From the NCBI GenBank assembly GCA_029264955.1, contig JARHYC010000021.1:1-64000 (forward strand): a stretch of 64,000 nt of DNA, read 5' to 3'. Source of the DNA: Faecalibacterium sp. (GTDB taxonomy: Bacteria > Bacillota > Clostridia > Oscillospirales > Ruminococcaceae). The notes beneath the pieces are model-generated. The model did not search any database. It worked only from the letters and a program-made list of their open reading frames with translations, and had not been told where the DNA came from. Shown here piece after piece: positions 34,453 to 43,254 of the stretch. The translations under genes and the position numbers were made by a program. Every line of letters begins with the position of its first letter. The stretch's first letter is position 1.

Positions 34453-36331
34453 CTGCGTAGTCCTCAACCGGAGCGGTCACACCGCCGCGTGCCTCCATAT
34501 ACTCCTCAAAGCTGGCATATTTCTGCTGGGGCGGACGGCGGGAAATCAGCATCAAACCAGGATTCTCCTCTCGGTTTGCGTTTGCACGCTGACGATTGCG
34601 CTCCATCTTCGGCTGGGTCTTTTTAGGCTCCTGCCGCTCTGCTTTGAGCTGAGCGGCATTCTTTTCCCGGCGCGGCGGATTCTTGGGCTGGTTCTTCGCA
34701 TGGGTCTGTGCATTGCGTGCAGGCTTTTCTGCACGCTGCTGACCATTGCGAGGCTGCTTTTCATTCTTCTGCGCAGGCTTGGGCGCCGGACGCTCTGCCT
34801 TCGGTTGTGCAACACCTCTCACCTGATCTGCCGCAGCGGCACTCAAAAAGTGCGGGTCAAACTTCGGCTGTGCTTGAGCAGCCTTTTCCCGACGGGGCTG
34901 CGCCTTGGGTGGGTTCTTTGCCTTGTTCTGCTTCGGCTGCTGGGTTGCTTTTTCTGCTGTGGGCTGCTGCGCTGCGGCAGCAGTCTTGTTGCGGCGGCGA
35001 CGGCGACGCTTTGCGCTTGCAGACAGCTTTTCGCTCTGCTGCACCTGTTGCGGCTGCTTTTCCTCCATAGTATGTTCCTCGATTCTCTCCTCTGCCAGAG
35101 TTGTTTTACCGCTGCGCTTACTGCCGCGGTCTTTTTTCAGCAAAGCTTTTTCAGCGCGGGGTTCTGCCGGTTGCTTGACCGGTGCGGGCACGCCATCCCA
35201 CGGGTGTCCGCTGATTACCGGGATCTTTTTCCGATTCAGTTTTTCGATGCCTGCCAAATACTCCGTTTCTTCCGGGCTGCAAAAACTTACCGCACAGCCT
35301 TCTGCACCGGCACGAGCGGTACGTCCAATGCGATGTACATAAGTTTCTGGCACTTCCGGTAGGTCATAGTTGAACACATATGCAAGCTCGCTGATATCAA
35401 TACCGCGGGCAGCAATATCTGTTGCCACCAAAACACGGGTCTTGCCATTCTTGAAATCTTCCAGCGCAGTCACACGGGCGGTCTGGCTCTTGTTTCCATG
35501 AATCGCCGCAGCGGGAATCCCGCGCTTGGTCAAATCCTTTGCAATTTTGTCTGCACCATACTTTGTGCGGCTGAACACCAGCGCATTGGTTACGGGCGGG
35601 GCCAGCTTCTGAATCAAATATGGCAGCAACTGCTTTTTGTTGCCCTTTTCCACATAATACAGGGTCTGCGCAATGCGGTCTACTGTACTGGAAACCGGGT
35701 CTACTTTCACAAACACCGGTTCGGTCAGCAAATCTTCTGCCAGCTGCTCGATTTCCTTGGGCATCGTCGCACTAAACAGCAGCGTCTGTCGTGCCGTTTT
35801 GGGCGGCAGCTGCTTTATTACCTTGCGCACGTCATGGATAAACCCCATATCCAGCATACGGTCGGCTTCATCCAGCACAAAGATTTCCACCTGCGACAAA
35901 TCCACATATCCCTGACTGATCAAATCATTCAGTCGGCCTGGGCAGGCAATCAGAACATCGACACCGTGCTTCAGCGCCGCAATCTGCGGTTGCTGCCCCA
36001 CACCGCCAAAGATAACCGTATGACGCAGTTTCATATACTTGCCATATGCTGAGAAGCTCTCACCAATTTGCAAAGCCAGCTCACGGGTCGGGGTCAAAAT
36101 CAGTGCGCGTACAGCGCCTTTCTGCCGCACCGGAGTTTCCGCCAAGCGATGCAGCATGGGCAGTGCAAAAGCCGCCGTCTTGCCGGTACCTGTCTGGGCA
36201 CAACCCAGCAGGTCGTGACCTTCCAGCACCGGAGGGATTGCCTTTGCCTGAATGGGCGAAGGCTCCGTATAGCCTGCCTTTTCCACTGCACGCAGCAGCG
36301 GAGCAGCCAGTTTCAGTTGTTCAAAAGTCAT
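34445..36331 (-). CDS. DEAD-box RNA helicase with long basic tail
   Basis: 628 residues. Helicase core 1-375: Q motif ([19 protein letters not shown]...PSPIQ), Walker [12 protein letters not shown] (about 45-55), PTRELA, Walker B DEAD, SAT, and C-terminal [12 protein letters not shown] and [10 protein letters not shown]. It resembles RhlE. Residues ~390-628 form a low-complexity, Lys/Arg/Gln/Pro-rich disordered tail (KRRRRRRNK, repeated PKNPPRREK) that should bind RNA or ribosomes. AAAGGAA precedes the ATG. It likely unwinds structured RNA in ribosome assembly or cold response; the coupled rlmA supports a ribosome role. Confidence 0.93.
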   Translation of the reverse strand: MTFEQLKLAAPLLRAVEKAGYTEPSPIQAKAIPPVLEGHDLLGCAQTGTGKTAAFALPMLHRLAETPVRQKGAVRALILTPTRELALQIGESFSAYGKYMKLRHTVIFGGVGQQPQIAALKHGVDVLIACPGRLNDLISQGYVDLSQVEIFVLDEADRMLDMGFIHDVRKVIKQLPPKTARQTLLFSATMPKEIEQLAEDLLTEPVFVKVDPVSSTVDRIAQTLYYVEKGNKKQLLPYLIQKLAPPVTNALVFSRTKYGADKIAKDLTKRGIPAAAIHGNKSQTARVTALEDFKNGKTRVLVATDIAARGIDISELAYVFNYDLPEVPETYVHRIGRTARAGAEGCAVSFCSPEETEYLAGIEKLNRKKIPVISGHPWDGVPAPVKQPAEPRAEKALLKKDRGSKRSGKTTLAEERIEEHTMEEKQPQQVQQSEKLSASAKRRRRRRNKTAAAAQQPTAEKATQQPKQNKAKNPPKAQPRREKAAQAQPKFDPHFLSAAAADQVRGVAQPKAERPAPKPAQKNEKQPRNGQQRAEKPARNAQTHAKNQPKNPPRREKNAAQLKAERQEPKKTQPKMERNRQRANANREENPGLMLISRRPPQQKYASFEEYMEARGGVTAPVEDYADE

Positions 36332-36379
36332 GCAGATTCCTTTACATTTTCATTTTTCGGGCTCCCGCCTGCGGGATCA

Positions 36380-37522
36380 TTAGGGCTGGGGCAGTACTTG
36401 GCCGCTTACACCATCACGAACGGCAATACTCTCCACACCACCTGCACGCAGGGCGGCAAATACCTGCTCCTGCGTAACCGACACTTCATCGTCTTGCGCA
36501 TCTTCGTCGGGTTCCACGGAAGTCACTGCGACCATCAGTTTCTTCATACCCAGTTCGCCGGGCAGCACTGCACCCAACGTAGAGGATGGTGTTACACAGC
36601 TCTCATAGGGAACTTCATACACCAGCGTGCAACTATCGGCAAAACGTTCTTCCCATGCGGCAATGTCCGCACGCAGCTGCGCGGCACGATCCCGTCCACC
36701 GGTATCGCCAAAGTCCTGCTTGGGGCTTTCCTGACGAGGGAACTGTACACCGGACAATACTACGATATCGAAGCCCATATCCTTGGCTTCCTGAATCAAA
36801 TCGCCGATATACTGTACCGCAGCAGGATTATACGGGTTTGTCCAGCGTTTGCCGCCAGCTTCTGCCTTATTGTCCAGCCAAGTATAATCCTGACCTACAT
36901 ACTGAATCCCCATCGCGCGGTCCACCATCGGGTCCTTAAATACTGCAATAGAGGCAACTGGCTGTACCCCCTTTGCGCGCAGTGCGGCTGCCACAGCCGC
37001 TGGGTCGATCGTAGTAGCTGCGATGCTGGCAGCTGCCTGCGGTACCGCGCTATTATAGTACAGATAACCGCTCTCATCCTTTAGGGGGACAATCCCATAA
37101 TTCACACCCTGATCATGCAGTTCCTGTGCGGTTGCTTCCATGGATTCCGGGCTCTGCAATGCCGACAAGCTCAGCATTTTCAAACTGCCTGCCGTATACC
37201 CGGATGATTCCGGTACGGCAGGTTCTACAGTCGGTTCTACCGACTCACCCTGCACTTCCGACTGTGCATCCTGATCCGGCGTTTGGCTTTCTGCCGAAGG
37301 CGTAGGCTGCACCGTGTTGTGTTCTTCCTGTTTGATGGTATCATACCAGAAGCTCGTACCCCAATCCAGCACACCCGGTGCTACAACAAACCCCAGCACA
37401 AAGACCAGTGCAACGACCAAAAGGCCAGTCAAGATTCGCTTTACCCAATAGGTTCGGCCACTGCGGTAAAAATTATGATTATACCGTTTGACACGCCCTA
37501 TATTTTTTCTTCTTTTTGCCAT
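36380..37522 (-). CDS. membrane-anchored TIM-barrel glycoside-hydrolase-like protein
   Basis: 380 residues: basic N-terminus (MAKRRKNIGRVKRYNHNFYR), one transmembrane helix (about 33-53), an acidic/Pro linker (85-125), and a C-terminal domain (about 128-380). The domain resembles the putative glycoside hydrolases of the DUF4015/GHL type: YYNSAVPQAAASIAATTIDP, GVQPVASIAVFKDP, WTNPYNPAAVQYIGDLIQEA, GFDIVVLSGVQFP. A general acid/nucleophile pair is not certain. AAGGAG is upstream of the ATG. It lies in the rpe-rnf operon 25 bases after rnfA. Substrate unknown. Confidence 0.65.
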   Translation of the reverse strand: MAKRRKNIGRVKRYNHNFYRSGRTYWVKRILTGLLVVALVFVLGFVVAPGVLDWGTSFWYDTIKQEEHNTVQPTPSAESQTPDQDAQSEVQGESVEPTVEPAVPESSGYTAGSLKMLSLSALQSPESMEATAQELHDQGVNYGIVPLKDESGYLYYNSAVPQAAASIAATTIDPAAVAAALRAKGVQPVASIAVFKDPMVDRAMGIQYVGQDYTWLDNKAEAGGKRWTNPYNPAAVQYIGDLIQEAKDMGFDIVVLSGVQFPRQESPKQDFGDTGGRDRAAQLRADIAAWEERFADSCTLVYEVPYESCVTPSSTLGAVLPGELGMKKLMVAVTSVEPDEDAQDDEVSVTQEQVFAALRAGGVESIAVRDGVSGQVLPQP

Positions 37523-37547
37523 AGAACGCTCGCTCCTTACCGAATCA

Positions 37548-38159
37548 TTAAATTGCCACGGTATGACCGGTGAAACCATACACCGCCATTGCCAGAATAC
37601 CAATATAGATCATGACAATCGGCAAACCACGAAATGGTCCGGGCACTGCACTGCTGCGCAGACGGCGGCGCGCCTCCGCCACCATCAAAACTGCAATCAG
37701 GTAACCCACGCCACTACCCAGGCTGTAACCGATGGTCTGCGCCAGCGTGAAACGCTGCACTGTAGTAACCAGCATTGCGCCCACCACACAGGTATTAAAA
37801 CCCGCATTGGGCAGCATTTTCAAAAGCCGGTCTTTATACGGGAAGTTCTGTACACAAGTCAGTACCAGCCACAATAGACCGCACACCGCAAAGGTACATG
37901 CCACAAAAACCAGCGGACGCAGCATTGCGCGCAGCTCCAGCTTGTTCAGCTGCGTACCAATCAACCAAGAAAGCGGTGCATTCAGTACGCAGATCACGCT
38001 CAGAAGCAAACCAAACAGCAGGCTAGATGTATCATCATCACCCACCAGCTGTACCAGACGAGATACGCCTGTACCGCGCGCCAGCACGGTATTCTGCGCA
38101 AAAAGTGCCATCAATGCGTATACAAAAAAGGTCGATACCGCCGAAATCACTGCATTCAT
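37548..38159 (-). CDS. RnfA-like membrane subunit lacking cluster cysteines
   Basis: 203 residues with six helices. The C-terminal half follows RnfA/RsxA closely (SLGSGVGYLIAVLMVAEARR, PGPFRGLPIVMIYIGILAMA). In Rnf/Nqr pairs, two half-helices each provide Cys (LGLCP and TNC) for an intramembrane [2Fe-2S] cluster. Here the first motif is lost (NTVLARGTGVS, residues 23-33, a short deletion) and the second reads FNTC (121-124) with Thr at the Cys position and Cys one residue later. AGGAGG upstream; the ATGA overlap with rnfE couples them. Electron transfer in the ordinary Rnf way is unlikely. Confidence 0.82.
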   Translation of the reverse strand: MNAVISAVSTFFVYALMALFAQNTVLARGTGVSRLVQLVGDDDTSSLLFGLLLSVICVLNAPLSWLIGTQLNKLELRAMLRPLVFVACTFAVCGLLWLVLTCVQNFPYKDRLLKMLPNAGFNTCVVGAMLVTTVQRFTLAQTIGYSLGSGVGYLIAVLMVAEARRRLRSSAVPGPFRGLPIVMIYIGILAMAVYGFTGHTVAI

Positions 38160-38806
38160 GCTTTCTTCTTCGCCTCCTGTTCCAAATAGTGGCGCCAAGC
38201 ACTGCCAATGCTGCGCCAAACGGCAAACAGCACACCCACCAGCATAAAGCCACCCGCCGGGGTAGCTGCCAGCGACAGCATGGTTCGGTCTGTAATCGGA
38301 TGTTCGAAAATCGTTCCCAATGACAGCAATTCACGCAGACAGCCCGTCAGCATCAAAACCAACGCATAGCCCAGCGTAATGCGCAGCCCTTTCGAGAATG
38401 CCTTATGCACCGGCTCCGGCACACGACCACTGCGGTAAACCACCAGCGGGTCTACCACCAGCAGCGGCAAATACAGACCTAACGTCAGGATATCATTACC
38501 AAAAATATTACGCATCGCCAGCCATACAAAACAATATACCACCGCGGAAATGGCACAGTAACTGGCTGTACGCAGCAACTGCTGGCGCACGTTGCGCAGC
38601 AGCAAACTGCACAGCACACGGGTAGGTGTCAGTAGAAGCGCAACCGCCACAGCCAGCAGCATTGCCTTACGGCCTGTGGTAGCCATAACGACCAGCGGTG
38701 CCAAACCCATACCCTGCATAACTGCTGGGTTATTCAAAAAGATTCGATCATGGTGAAAGTAATGCTCTTCTTCCGCCAGAATCATTTGTGCGCGCTCACT
38801 TCGCAT
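38156..38806 (-). CDS. RnfE-like membrane subunit lacking cluster cysteines
   Basis: 216 residues, six predicted helices, with the RnfE order of motifs. The N-terminus NNPAVMQGMGLAPLVVM matches RsxE NNSALVQLLGLCPLLAV except that Cys is Ala36. The second motif LGLYLPLLVVDPLVV matches LGIFIPLIVTNCIVV, with Asn-Cys replaced by Asp119-Pro120. GTIFEHPITDRTMLSLAATPAGGFMLVG is the family C-terminal helix pair. The start overlaps rnfD by 11 bases. Both ligands being gone, no cluster can bind as in known Rnf/Nqr. Co-evolved loss with the RnfA partner is likely. Confidence 0.82.
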   Translation of the reverse strand: MRSERAQMILAEEEHYFHHDRIFLNNPAVMQGMGLAPLVVMATTGRKAMLLAVAVALLLTPTRVLCSLLLRNVRQQLLRTASYCAISAVVYCFVWLAMRNIFGNDILTLGLYLPLLVVDPLVVYRSGRVPEPVHKAFSKGLRITLGYALVLMLTGCLRELLSLGTIFEHPITDRTMLSLAATPAGGFMLVGVLFAVWRSIGSAWRHYLEQEAKKKA

Positions 38807-39809
38807 TTGCCGCGCCCCCCTTCTTCTGAATCATTGCCAGAACTTCATAGCCTTTTTCCGTCAGGCGATCCAGCCACTGGGACACACTGCCCACAACCAG
38901 CGTCGCAAAGCAAATACCGGTATCATAAACGCCAAAATAACGGAACGCCATTGTCAGCAAGCCCAGCAGCACACCGTACAAGATCTGACCGCCGCGATGA
39001 CGCTGCGGAGTTGTGAACGGCTCGGTTGCCAAAAACAATGCACCGAACAAAATCGCGCCGGACACCAACTCGTAGGTAGCCAGAAGTACACGGCCGGTCG
39101 TGGTTTGTGCAATCACGGCATTTTCCACGATGGCGTCGCGGGGGTGCAAAAATGCAACCGCGCCGCAGGTCAGCAAAAATGCAAGCGGTGTATAGATCTT
39201 AATATCCCTGCGTGCCAGCAAAAATACGCCGCAGGCAATCAAAACCAGAATCGCAGTGGTACCCATCGGACCTGCATAGTTGCCTAACAGCATGTGCAGC
39301 ATATCCGTCGTGGGAATACCGCCGTTGCGCAGCATATTGGACATACCGCCGGACAAAATCACCTCTCCGTTTGAGGTAAAGGGCACCATCGTACCCGGCG
39401 CTGGGTATCGCATCACCTGTTCCGGCCAGGATACCGCAACTACTACATAACCAACCGCAGCCGGATTAAAGGGGTAACTTCCATAACCGCCGAAGGCTTC
39501 TTTGCCAATCAGGATACCGGAAAGCACTGCCACAGTCAAAATTGGCCAAGGGCAGCTGGCGGGCATCAGCAGTGCAATGATCAAACTGAAGCACTCGCTG
39601 GACCAATCACTGCGCTCATAGGGGCGTTTCCGCAGAAAGCACACCAGTCGATCGCACAAATTTCCCAGCACTGTGGCATACAGGCACATCCAAACCGGAC
39701 GCGCGCCGTAATAAAAGAATGCCATACTGACCAGTGGCAACCCCAGCAGGCAAACATCCCAATAATAGTGCCGATCACTCCCGGCCTGGATTTTTAGTTT
39801 TTCGGACAT
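38796..39809 (-). CDS. RnfD-like membrane subunit
   Basis: 337 residues with nine to ten helices. RnfD/NqrB features: GKEAFGGYGSYPFNPAAVGYV (family GKxxFGGLGxNPFNPAxxG), a GPMGTTAILVLIACGVFLLARR helix and ELVSGAILFGALFLATEPFTTP (family LLSGATxxGAFFxxTDPVTxP, with T to I). The loop carrying the covalent FMN threonine (SxATPL) is not seen in its place; the region reads LSGGMSNMLRNGGIPTTDML. FMN attachment is therefore doubtful. AAGGAGCG is upstream of the ATG. It starts 32 bases after rpe. No RnfB, RnfC or RnfG is in the cluster. Confidence 0.85.
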   Translation of the reverse strand: MSEKLKIQAGSDRHYYWDVCLLGLPLVSMAFFYYGARPVWMCLYATVLGNLCDRLVCFLRKRPYERSDWSSECFSLIIALLMPASCPWPILTVAVLSGILIGKEAFGGYGSYPFNPAAVGYVVVAVSWPEQVMRYPAPGTMVPFTSNGEVILSGGMSNMLRNGGIPTTDMLHMLLGNYAGPMGTTAILVLIACGVFLLARRDIKIYTPLAFLLTCGAVAFLHPRDAIVENAVIAQTTTGRVLLATYELVSGAILFGALFLATEPFTTPQRHRGGQILYGVLLGLLTMAFRYFGVYDTGICFATLVVGSVSQWLDRLTEKGYEVLAMIQKKGGAANAK

Positions 39810-39841
39810 TTTGAACGCTCCTTATTCTGCTTGCTGATTCA

Positions 39842-40492
39842 TCACAGGGCTGCCAGCGTTTTTACGGCCTGTTCCGGGTCTTTGGCAGCAAATACTGCGC
39901 TGCCCGCCACCAAAACATCTGCGCCTGCTTCTACACAAGCCGGACCCGTCGTTGCGTCCACGCCGCCGTCCACTTCCAGCAGGAAAGACAGGCCGCGCTT
40001 TTCCCGTTCTTCTTTCAGCCAACGCAGCTTATCCAGTGCAGAAGGCATAAACTTCTGACCGCCAAAGCCAGGCTCTACGCTCATAACCAGAACCAGATCC
40101 AGCTGATCCAGCCAGGGAGCCAGTGCTTCTGCGGGGGTTCCGGGCTTGATGGTCAAACCGGTCTTGCAACCTGCTGCACGAATGGCAGCCAGCGTTTCTG
40201 CCACATCATCTTCACTCTCCAAATGAAAGTTGATCAATGTTGCGCCTGCTTCTGCAAAGGCCTTAACATATTCCAGAGGATGGGAGATCATCAGGTGTGC
40301 ATCATAAAACGCATCGGGCAAATTCTTATGCAGGCTCTTCAGAACCGGCACGCCAAAACTAATATTCGGTACAAAATGACCATCCATAACATCATAGTGC
40401 AGCATTGCTGCGCCGGCATCCAGCACCATACGGCAATCTGCCGCCAGGTGACCGAAATCTGCCGACAAAATCGAAGGGCTAACCATCGACAT
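39842..40492 (-). CDS. rpe: ribulose-phosphate 3-epimerase
   Basis: 216-residue TIM barrel of the pentose phosphate pathway, interconverting ribulose 5-phosphate and xylulose 5-phosphate. SPSILSADFGHL, the metal site His/Asp in MLHYDVMDGHFVPN, DAHLM(IS), MSVEPGFGGQKF and the general-acid Asp in LEVDGGVD are complete. AAAGGAAG lies nine bases before the ATG. Its promoter is the only clear one for the genes down to rlmA, so rpe heads the rnf-like operon. The link between epimerase and Rnf-like genes may be chance. Confidence 0.96.
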   Translation of the reverse strand: MSMVSPSILSADFGHLAADCRMVLDAGAAMLHYDVMDGHFVPNISFGVPVLKSLHKNLPDAFYDAHLMISHPLEYVKAFAEAGATLINFHLESEDDVAETLAAIRAAGCKTGLTIKPGTPAEALAPWLDQLDLVLVMSVEPGFGGQKFMPSALDKLRWLKEEREKRGLSFLLEVDGGVDATTGPACVEAGADVLVAGSAVFAAKDPEQAVKTLAAL

Positions 40493-40576
40493 ATCGAAAC
40501 ACTTCCTTTAGTTCAGAATAGACTGTACCCGGCTGCTGCTGGGAAGGCGCACAAAATCCATAGTACATCATTGTAT

Positions 40577-40605
40577 ATTGTACCGTATCGGCTGGTAAAA
40601 ATCAA
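40577..40605 (-). promoter_or_regulatory. promoter of the rpe-rnf-like operon
   Basis: Minus strand TTGATT (40600-40605), 17 bases, TACAAT (40577-40582), giving a leader of about 80 bases. The rest of the gap (40606-40730) has nothing I can name. Confidence 0.65.
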
Positions 40606-40731
40606 ACGATGAAGCGGTATCTCCACAAATCTTTTACACCTGTTTGCCGTATTTTTTTGCAGCCCCTGTTTTTCTTGCAGCAGCTGTCCTGTTATGCGTG
40701 AAAAAGGATACTCCATCCCTGCATCTACAAT

Positions 40732-40766
40732 AAAAACCCGAACAGGATTTCTGTCCGGGTTTTTTG
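40732..40766 (-). terminator. terminator after the histidine kinase gene
   Basis: AAAAACCCG-aACAG / CTGTcCGGGTTTTT stem with a five-base loop, about 50 bases past the kinase stop on the minus strand. Confidence 0.8.
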
Positions 40767-40815
40767 CATTCATTGTGCTCCGTATTTCGCTGAACTGCAA
40801 ATCTGTACAGCCAAA

Positions 40816-42321
40816 TTATACGTGTTTCTTTTCGTTTTTCTGATTTTTGCTTTCTTCAGTCTGGTCCGATAGCTTCAGCAAATCTTTTTTATTGGGCAGC
40901 TCTGCGGGCAGTGTAAAAGCAAATTTGCACCACTCGCCTTGTTTGCTTTCTACCCAAATCCGACCGCCGGACAGATTCACCAGAACTTTGCAGATATGCA
41001 AGCCCAGACCGCTGCCTCTTGCGTGCAAACCACGAGACTGGTCTTCTTTATAGAAACGCTCAAACACAAAAGGCAGTGCTTGCGCACTGATCCCCTGGCC
41101 GCTGTTCCAAACAGAAATCTCCACTTCAGGTCCAAGCCGCTGCGCCGACAAGCGAATCGTACCATTTTCGGGCGTGAACTTAATCGCATTATCCAGTAGG
41201 TTATACGCCACCTGATGAATCAAATCCGGATCTGCATAAACCAGCGTCTGTCCCATTTCTTCCAATCCTTCCAGATTGATTTTGCCGTTGGTAATGCGCT
41301 GTTCCGCACTGATTGCCGCACCCGCCAAGGTTTCCCATACATTATATAGGCGAGCATGTACCTGATATTCGCCGGATTCCAGTTTTGTGATATCCAGCAT
41401 ATTTTGTACCAGACGTGCCAGACGCCCCACTTCCTGAGATACGATATTCAGGTAATGATTTTGCAACTCCGGCGGAATCGTGCCGTCCAACATACCGTCA
41501 ATGAAACCCTTGATAGTGGTCATTGGGGTACGCAGCTCATGGGCGATATTGCCTGTAAACTGTGCACGAGAGCGGTCCATTGCTTCCAGATTTGCTGCCA
41601 TCGTATTAAAATCAGCTGCCAACTGACCTACTTCGTCTTCGCTGTTTACATTTTCCACACGGACTGTCATATCTCCGCCGCCAAATTTGCGCGCTACCTG
41701 ACTGATTTCGTGCAGCGGTGCTGTCAGACGATTGCTCAGATAGATTGTCAAAATCATGGCGCACAGCAGCATCAGGCTGGCGGACAGCAGAAAATTGGAA
41801 AACATTTGCCCCAAAAAGTCGTTAAAGGCTTCCACCGGTGTATACACGAACAAATAACCATTATCGGCCAGCGTTGCCGTCACATAGCTGCGATAGGGCA
41901 AAAATCCACCCAAATCGGTCAGACCATGGTACCGTGCCTCTTTCGTATCGATTTTTTTTGAAATCTTTTCCAAGCAGCCCGCAGAAAGCGGTTTATCCGT
42001 ATCTACCGCCGGATCCAACTCTAACAGAACATTGCCCGACTGGTCCGTAACCAGCAGATTCATACCGGAGCTTTCCCAAATCAGCTCCAGCGTTTTGCGT
42101 GCTGCTTCGTTGCCATCATCCTGCCGGACTTCATCTCGGTCCGTATAAGCCTGCTCTACCACACGAATTGCCAAAGACACCATCTGATCGCCGGTGGCAT
42201 AGTGTTCTTCTGCAAAATACTTGGCGAACAATGTCATCTGGGAAAGGCCCATCACCAGAGTACCTACCACCAGCAACGTGGACACCATGGAAAAGAAGGA
42301 AACCGAAATACTTTTCCGCAT
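40816..42321 (-). CDS. sensor histidine kinase (HAMP-HisKA-HATPase)
   Basis: 501 residues. Two transmembrane helices (about 8-28 and 175-197) enclose an extracellular sensor domain of about 145 residues. Then come a HAMP domain (198-252), the phospho-acceptor helix AHELRTPMTTIKGFIDGML and the ATP domain with N box YNLLDNAIKFT, G1 WNSGQGIS, F box FERFYKEDQS and G2 GSGLGLHICK. Tail is Lys/Glu-rich. It belongs to the PhoR/VicK-like class paired with the OmpR-type regulator four bases upstream. Signal unknown. Confidence 0.95.
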   Translation of the reverse strand: MRKSISVSFFSMVSTLLVVGTLVMGLSQMTLFAKYFAEEHYATGDQMVSLAIRVVEQAYTDRDEVRQDDGNEAARKTLELIWESSGMNLLVTDQSGNVLLELDPAVDTDKPLSAGCLEKISKKIDTKEARYHGLTDLGGFLPYRSYVTATLADNGYLFVYTPVEAFNDFLGQMFSNFLLSASLMLLCAMILTIYLSNRLTAPLHEISQVARKFGGGDMTVRVENVNSEDEVGQLAADFNTMAANLEAMDRSRAQFTGNIAHELRTPMTTIKGFIDGMLDGTIPPELQNHYLNIVSQEVGRLARLVQNMLDITKLESGEYQVHARLYNVWETLAGAAISAEQRITNGKINLEGLEEMGQTLVYADPDLIHQVAYNLLDNAIKFTPENGTIRLSAQRLGPEVEISVWNSGQGISAQALPFVFERFYKEDQSRGLHARGSGLGLHICKVLVNLSGGRIWVESKQGEWCKFAFTLPAELPNKKDLLKLSDQTEESKNQKNEKKHV

Positions 42322-42324
42322 AAT

Positions 42325-43023
42325 TTACTGATGCACCTCGAATTTATAGCCGACGCCCCAAACGGTCTTCAGTTCCCATTGATCTGAGGCACCAGCCAGC
42401 TTTTCACGCAGACGCTTTACATGTACGTCAATGGTACGGGAATCGCCGTAGTATTCAAAGCCCCACACCTCGTCCAGCAACTGGTCACGGGTATATACTC
42501 GGTTTGGGTGACCTGCCAGGCAGTTCAGCAGTTCCAGCTCCTTGGGGGGTGCTTCCACAACTTTGCCGTTGACACGCAGCTCGTAGCTGTTCATATCCAG
42601 ACGCAGATTTTCAAATTCCAGCACGCCGTCCTGCTTTTCTTCTTCCTTGCAGCTACAGCCGCAGCGACGCAGTACAGCCTTGATGCGTGCCACAACCTCT
42701 TTTGCGTCAAAGGGCTTGACCATGTAGTCATCTGCCCCCAACTCCAGGCCCAACACCTTATCAAAGGTATCTCCCTTTGCCGTCAGCATAATGACGGGTG
42801 TATTGCCCTGCTGGCGAATGCGGCGGCAAGTTTCCCATCCGTCCATACGCGGCATCATAACATCCAAAAGCACCATATTGGGCTTTTCTTTTTCAAATAA
42901 ATCCAGTGCCTGAATACCATCGTTTGCCACAATCACTGCATAGCCTTCCTTGACCAAATACAGTCGCAGTACTTCGCAGATGTTCTGGTCATCGTCTACG
43001 ACCAGGATTTTTTCGTTTGCCAT
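42325..43023 (-). CDS. OmpR-family response regulator
   Basis: 232 residues. A receiver domain at 1-120 has VVDDDQ (acidic triad), the phospho-acceptor in MVLLDVMMPRMDG (Asp about 53), Thr in MLTAK and Lys in VKPFDAKEV. The winged-helix effector at about 135-230 has EFENLRLDMNSYELRVNG, PKELELLNCLAGHPN and the recognition helix DSRTIDVHVKRLREKL. A Cys-rich insert in the linker (CGCSCKEEEK) is odd. Start at 43023 with AAAGGAG; the frame from 43032 adds three residues without a better site. First gene of the two-gene operon. Confidence 0.96.
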   Translation of the reverse strand: MANEKILVVDDDQNICEVLRLYLVKEGYAVIVANDGIQALDLFEKEKPNMVLLDVMMPRMDGWETCRRIRQQGNTPVIMLTAKGDTFDKVLGLELGADDYMVKPFDAKEVVARIKAVLRRCGCSCKEEEKQDGVLEFENLRLDMNSYELRVNGKVVEAPPKELELLNCLAGHPNRVYTRDQLLDEVWGFEYYGDSRTIDVHVKRLREKLAGASDQWELKTVWGVGYKFEVHQ

Positions 43024-43162
43024 GTGATCCACTCCTTTTATGTCAATCCCAAGCAGTTACAAATTATCATCTTGCCTTCATTATATAAGATACTTGTGGA
43101 TAAATAAAGAACAATCTATGCACATTCCGCACACTTTCCCGCTGAAAAAGGGCATGGGTGCG

Positions 43163-43191
43163 TTGCGCCGCACCGCACTTTCTGTTAAAAT
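43163..43191 (+). promoter_or_regulatory. promoter of ychF-mtnN
   Basis: TTGCGC (43163-43168), 17-base spacer, TAAAAT (43186-43191), 63 bases before the ychF start. A TATAAT in the region 43060-43070 on the other strand may serve the response-regulator gene, with a weak -35. Confidence 0.6.
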
Positions 43192-43254
43192 AGTAAAGAT
43201 TACAGTACATAACCGGACTATCGTTCGGCCGGATACAAAAGGAGACACCACATT

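Noticed and set aside
36340-36379. GATCCCGC/GGCGGGA hairpin before the DEAD helicase as a terminator
   Set aside because: The stem is short and the T run is poor, so it was not used to split the operon.
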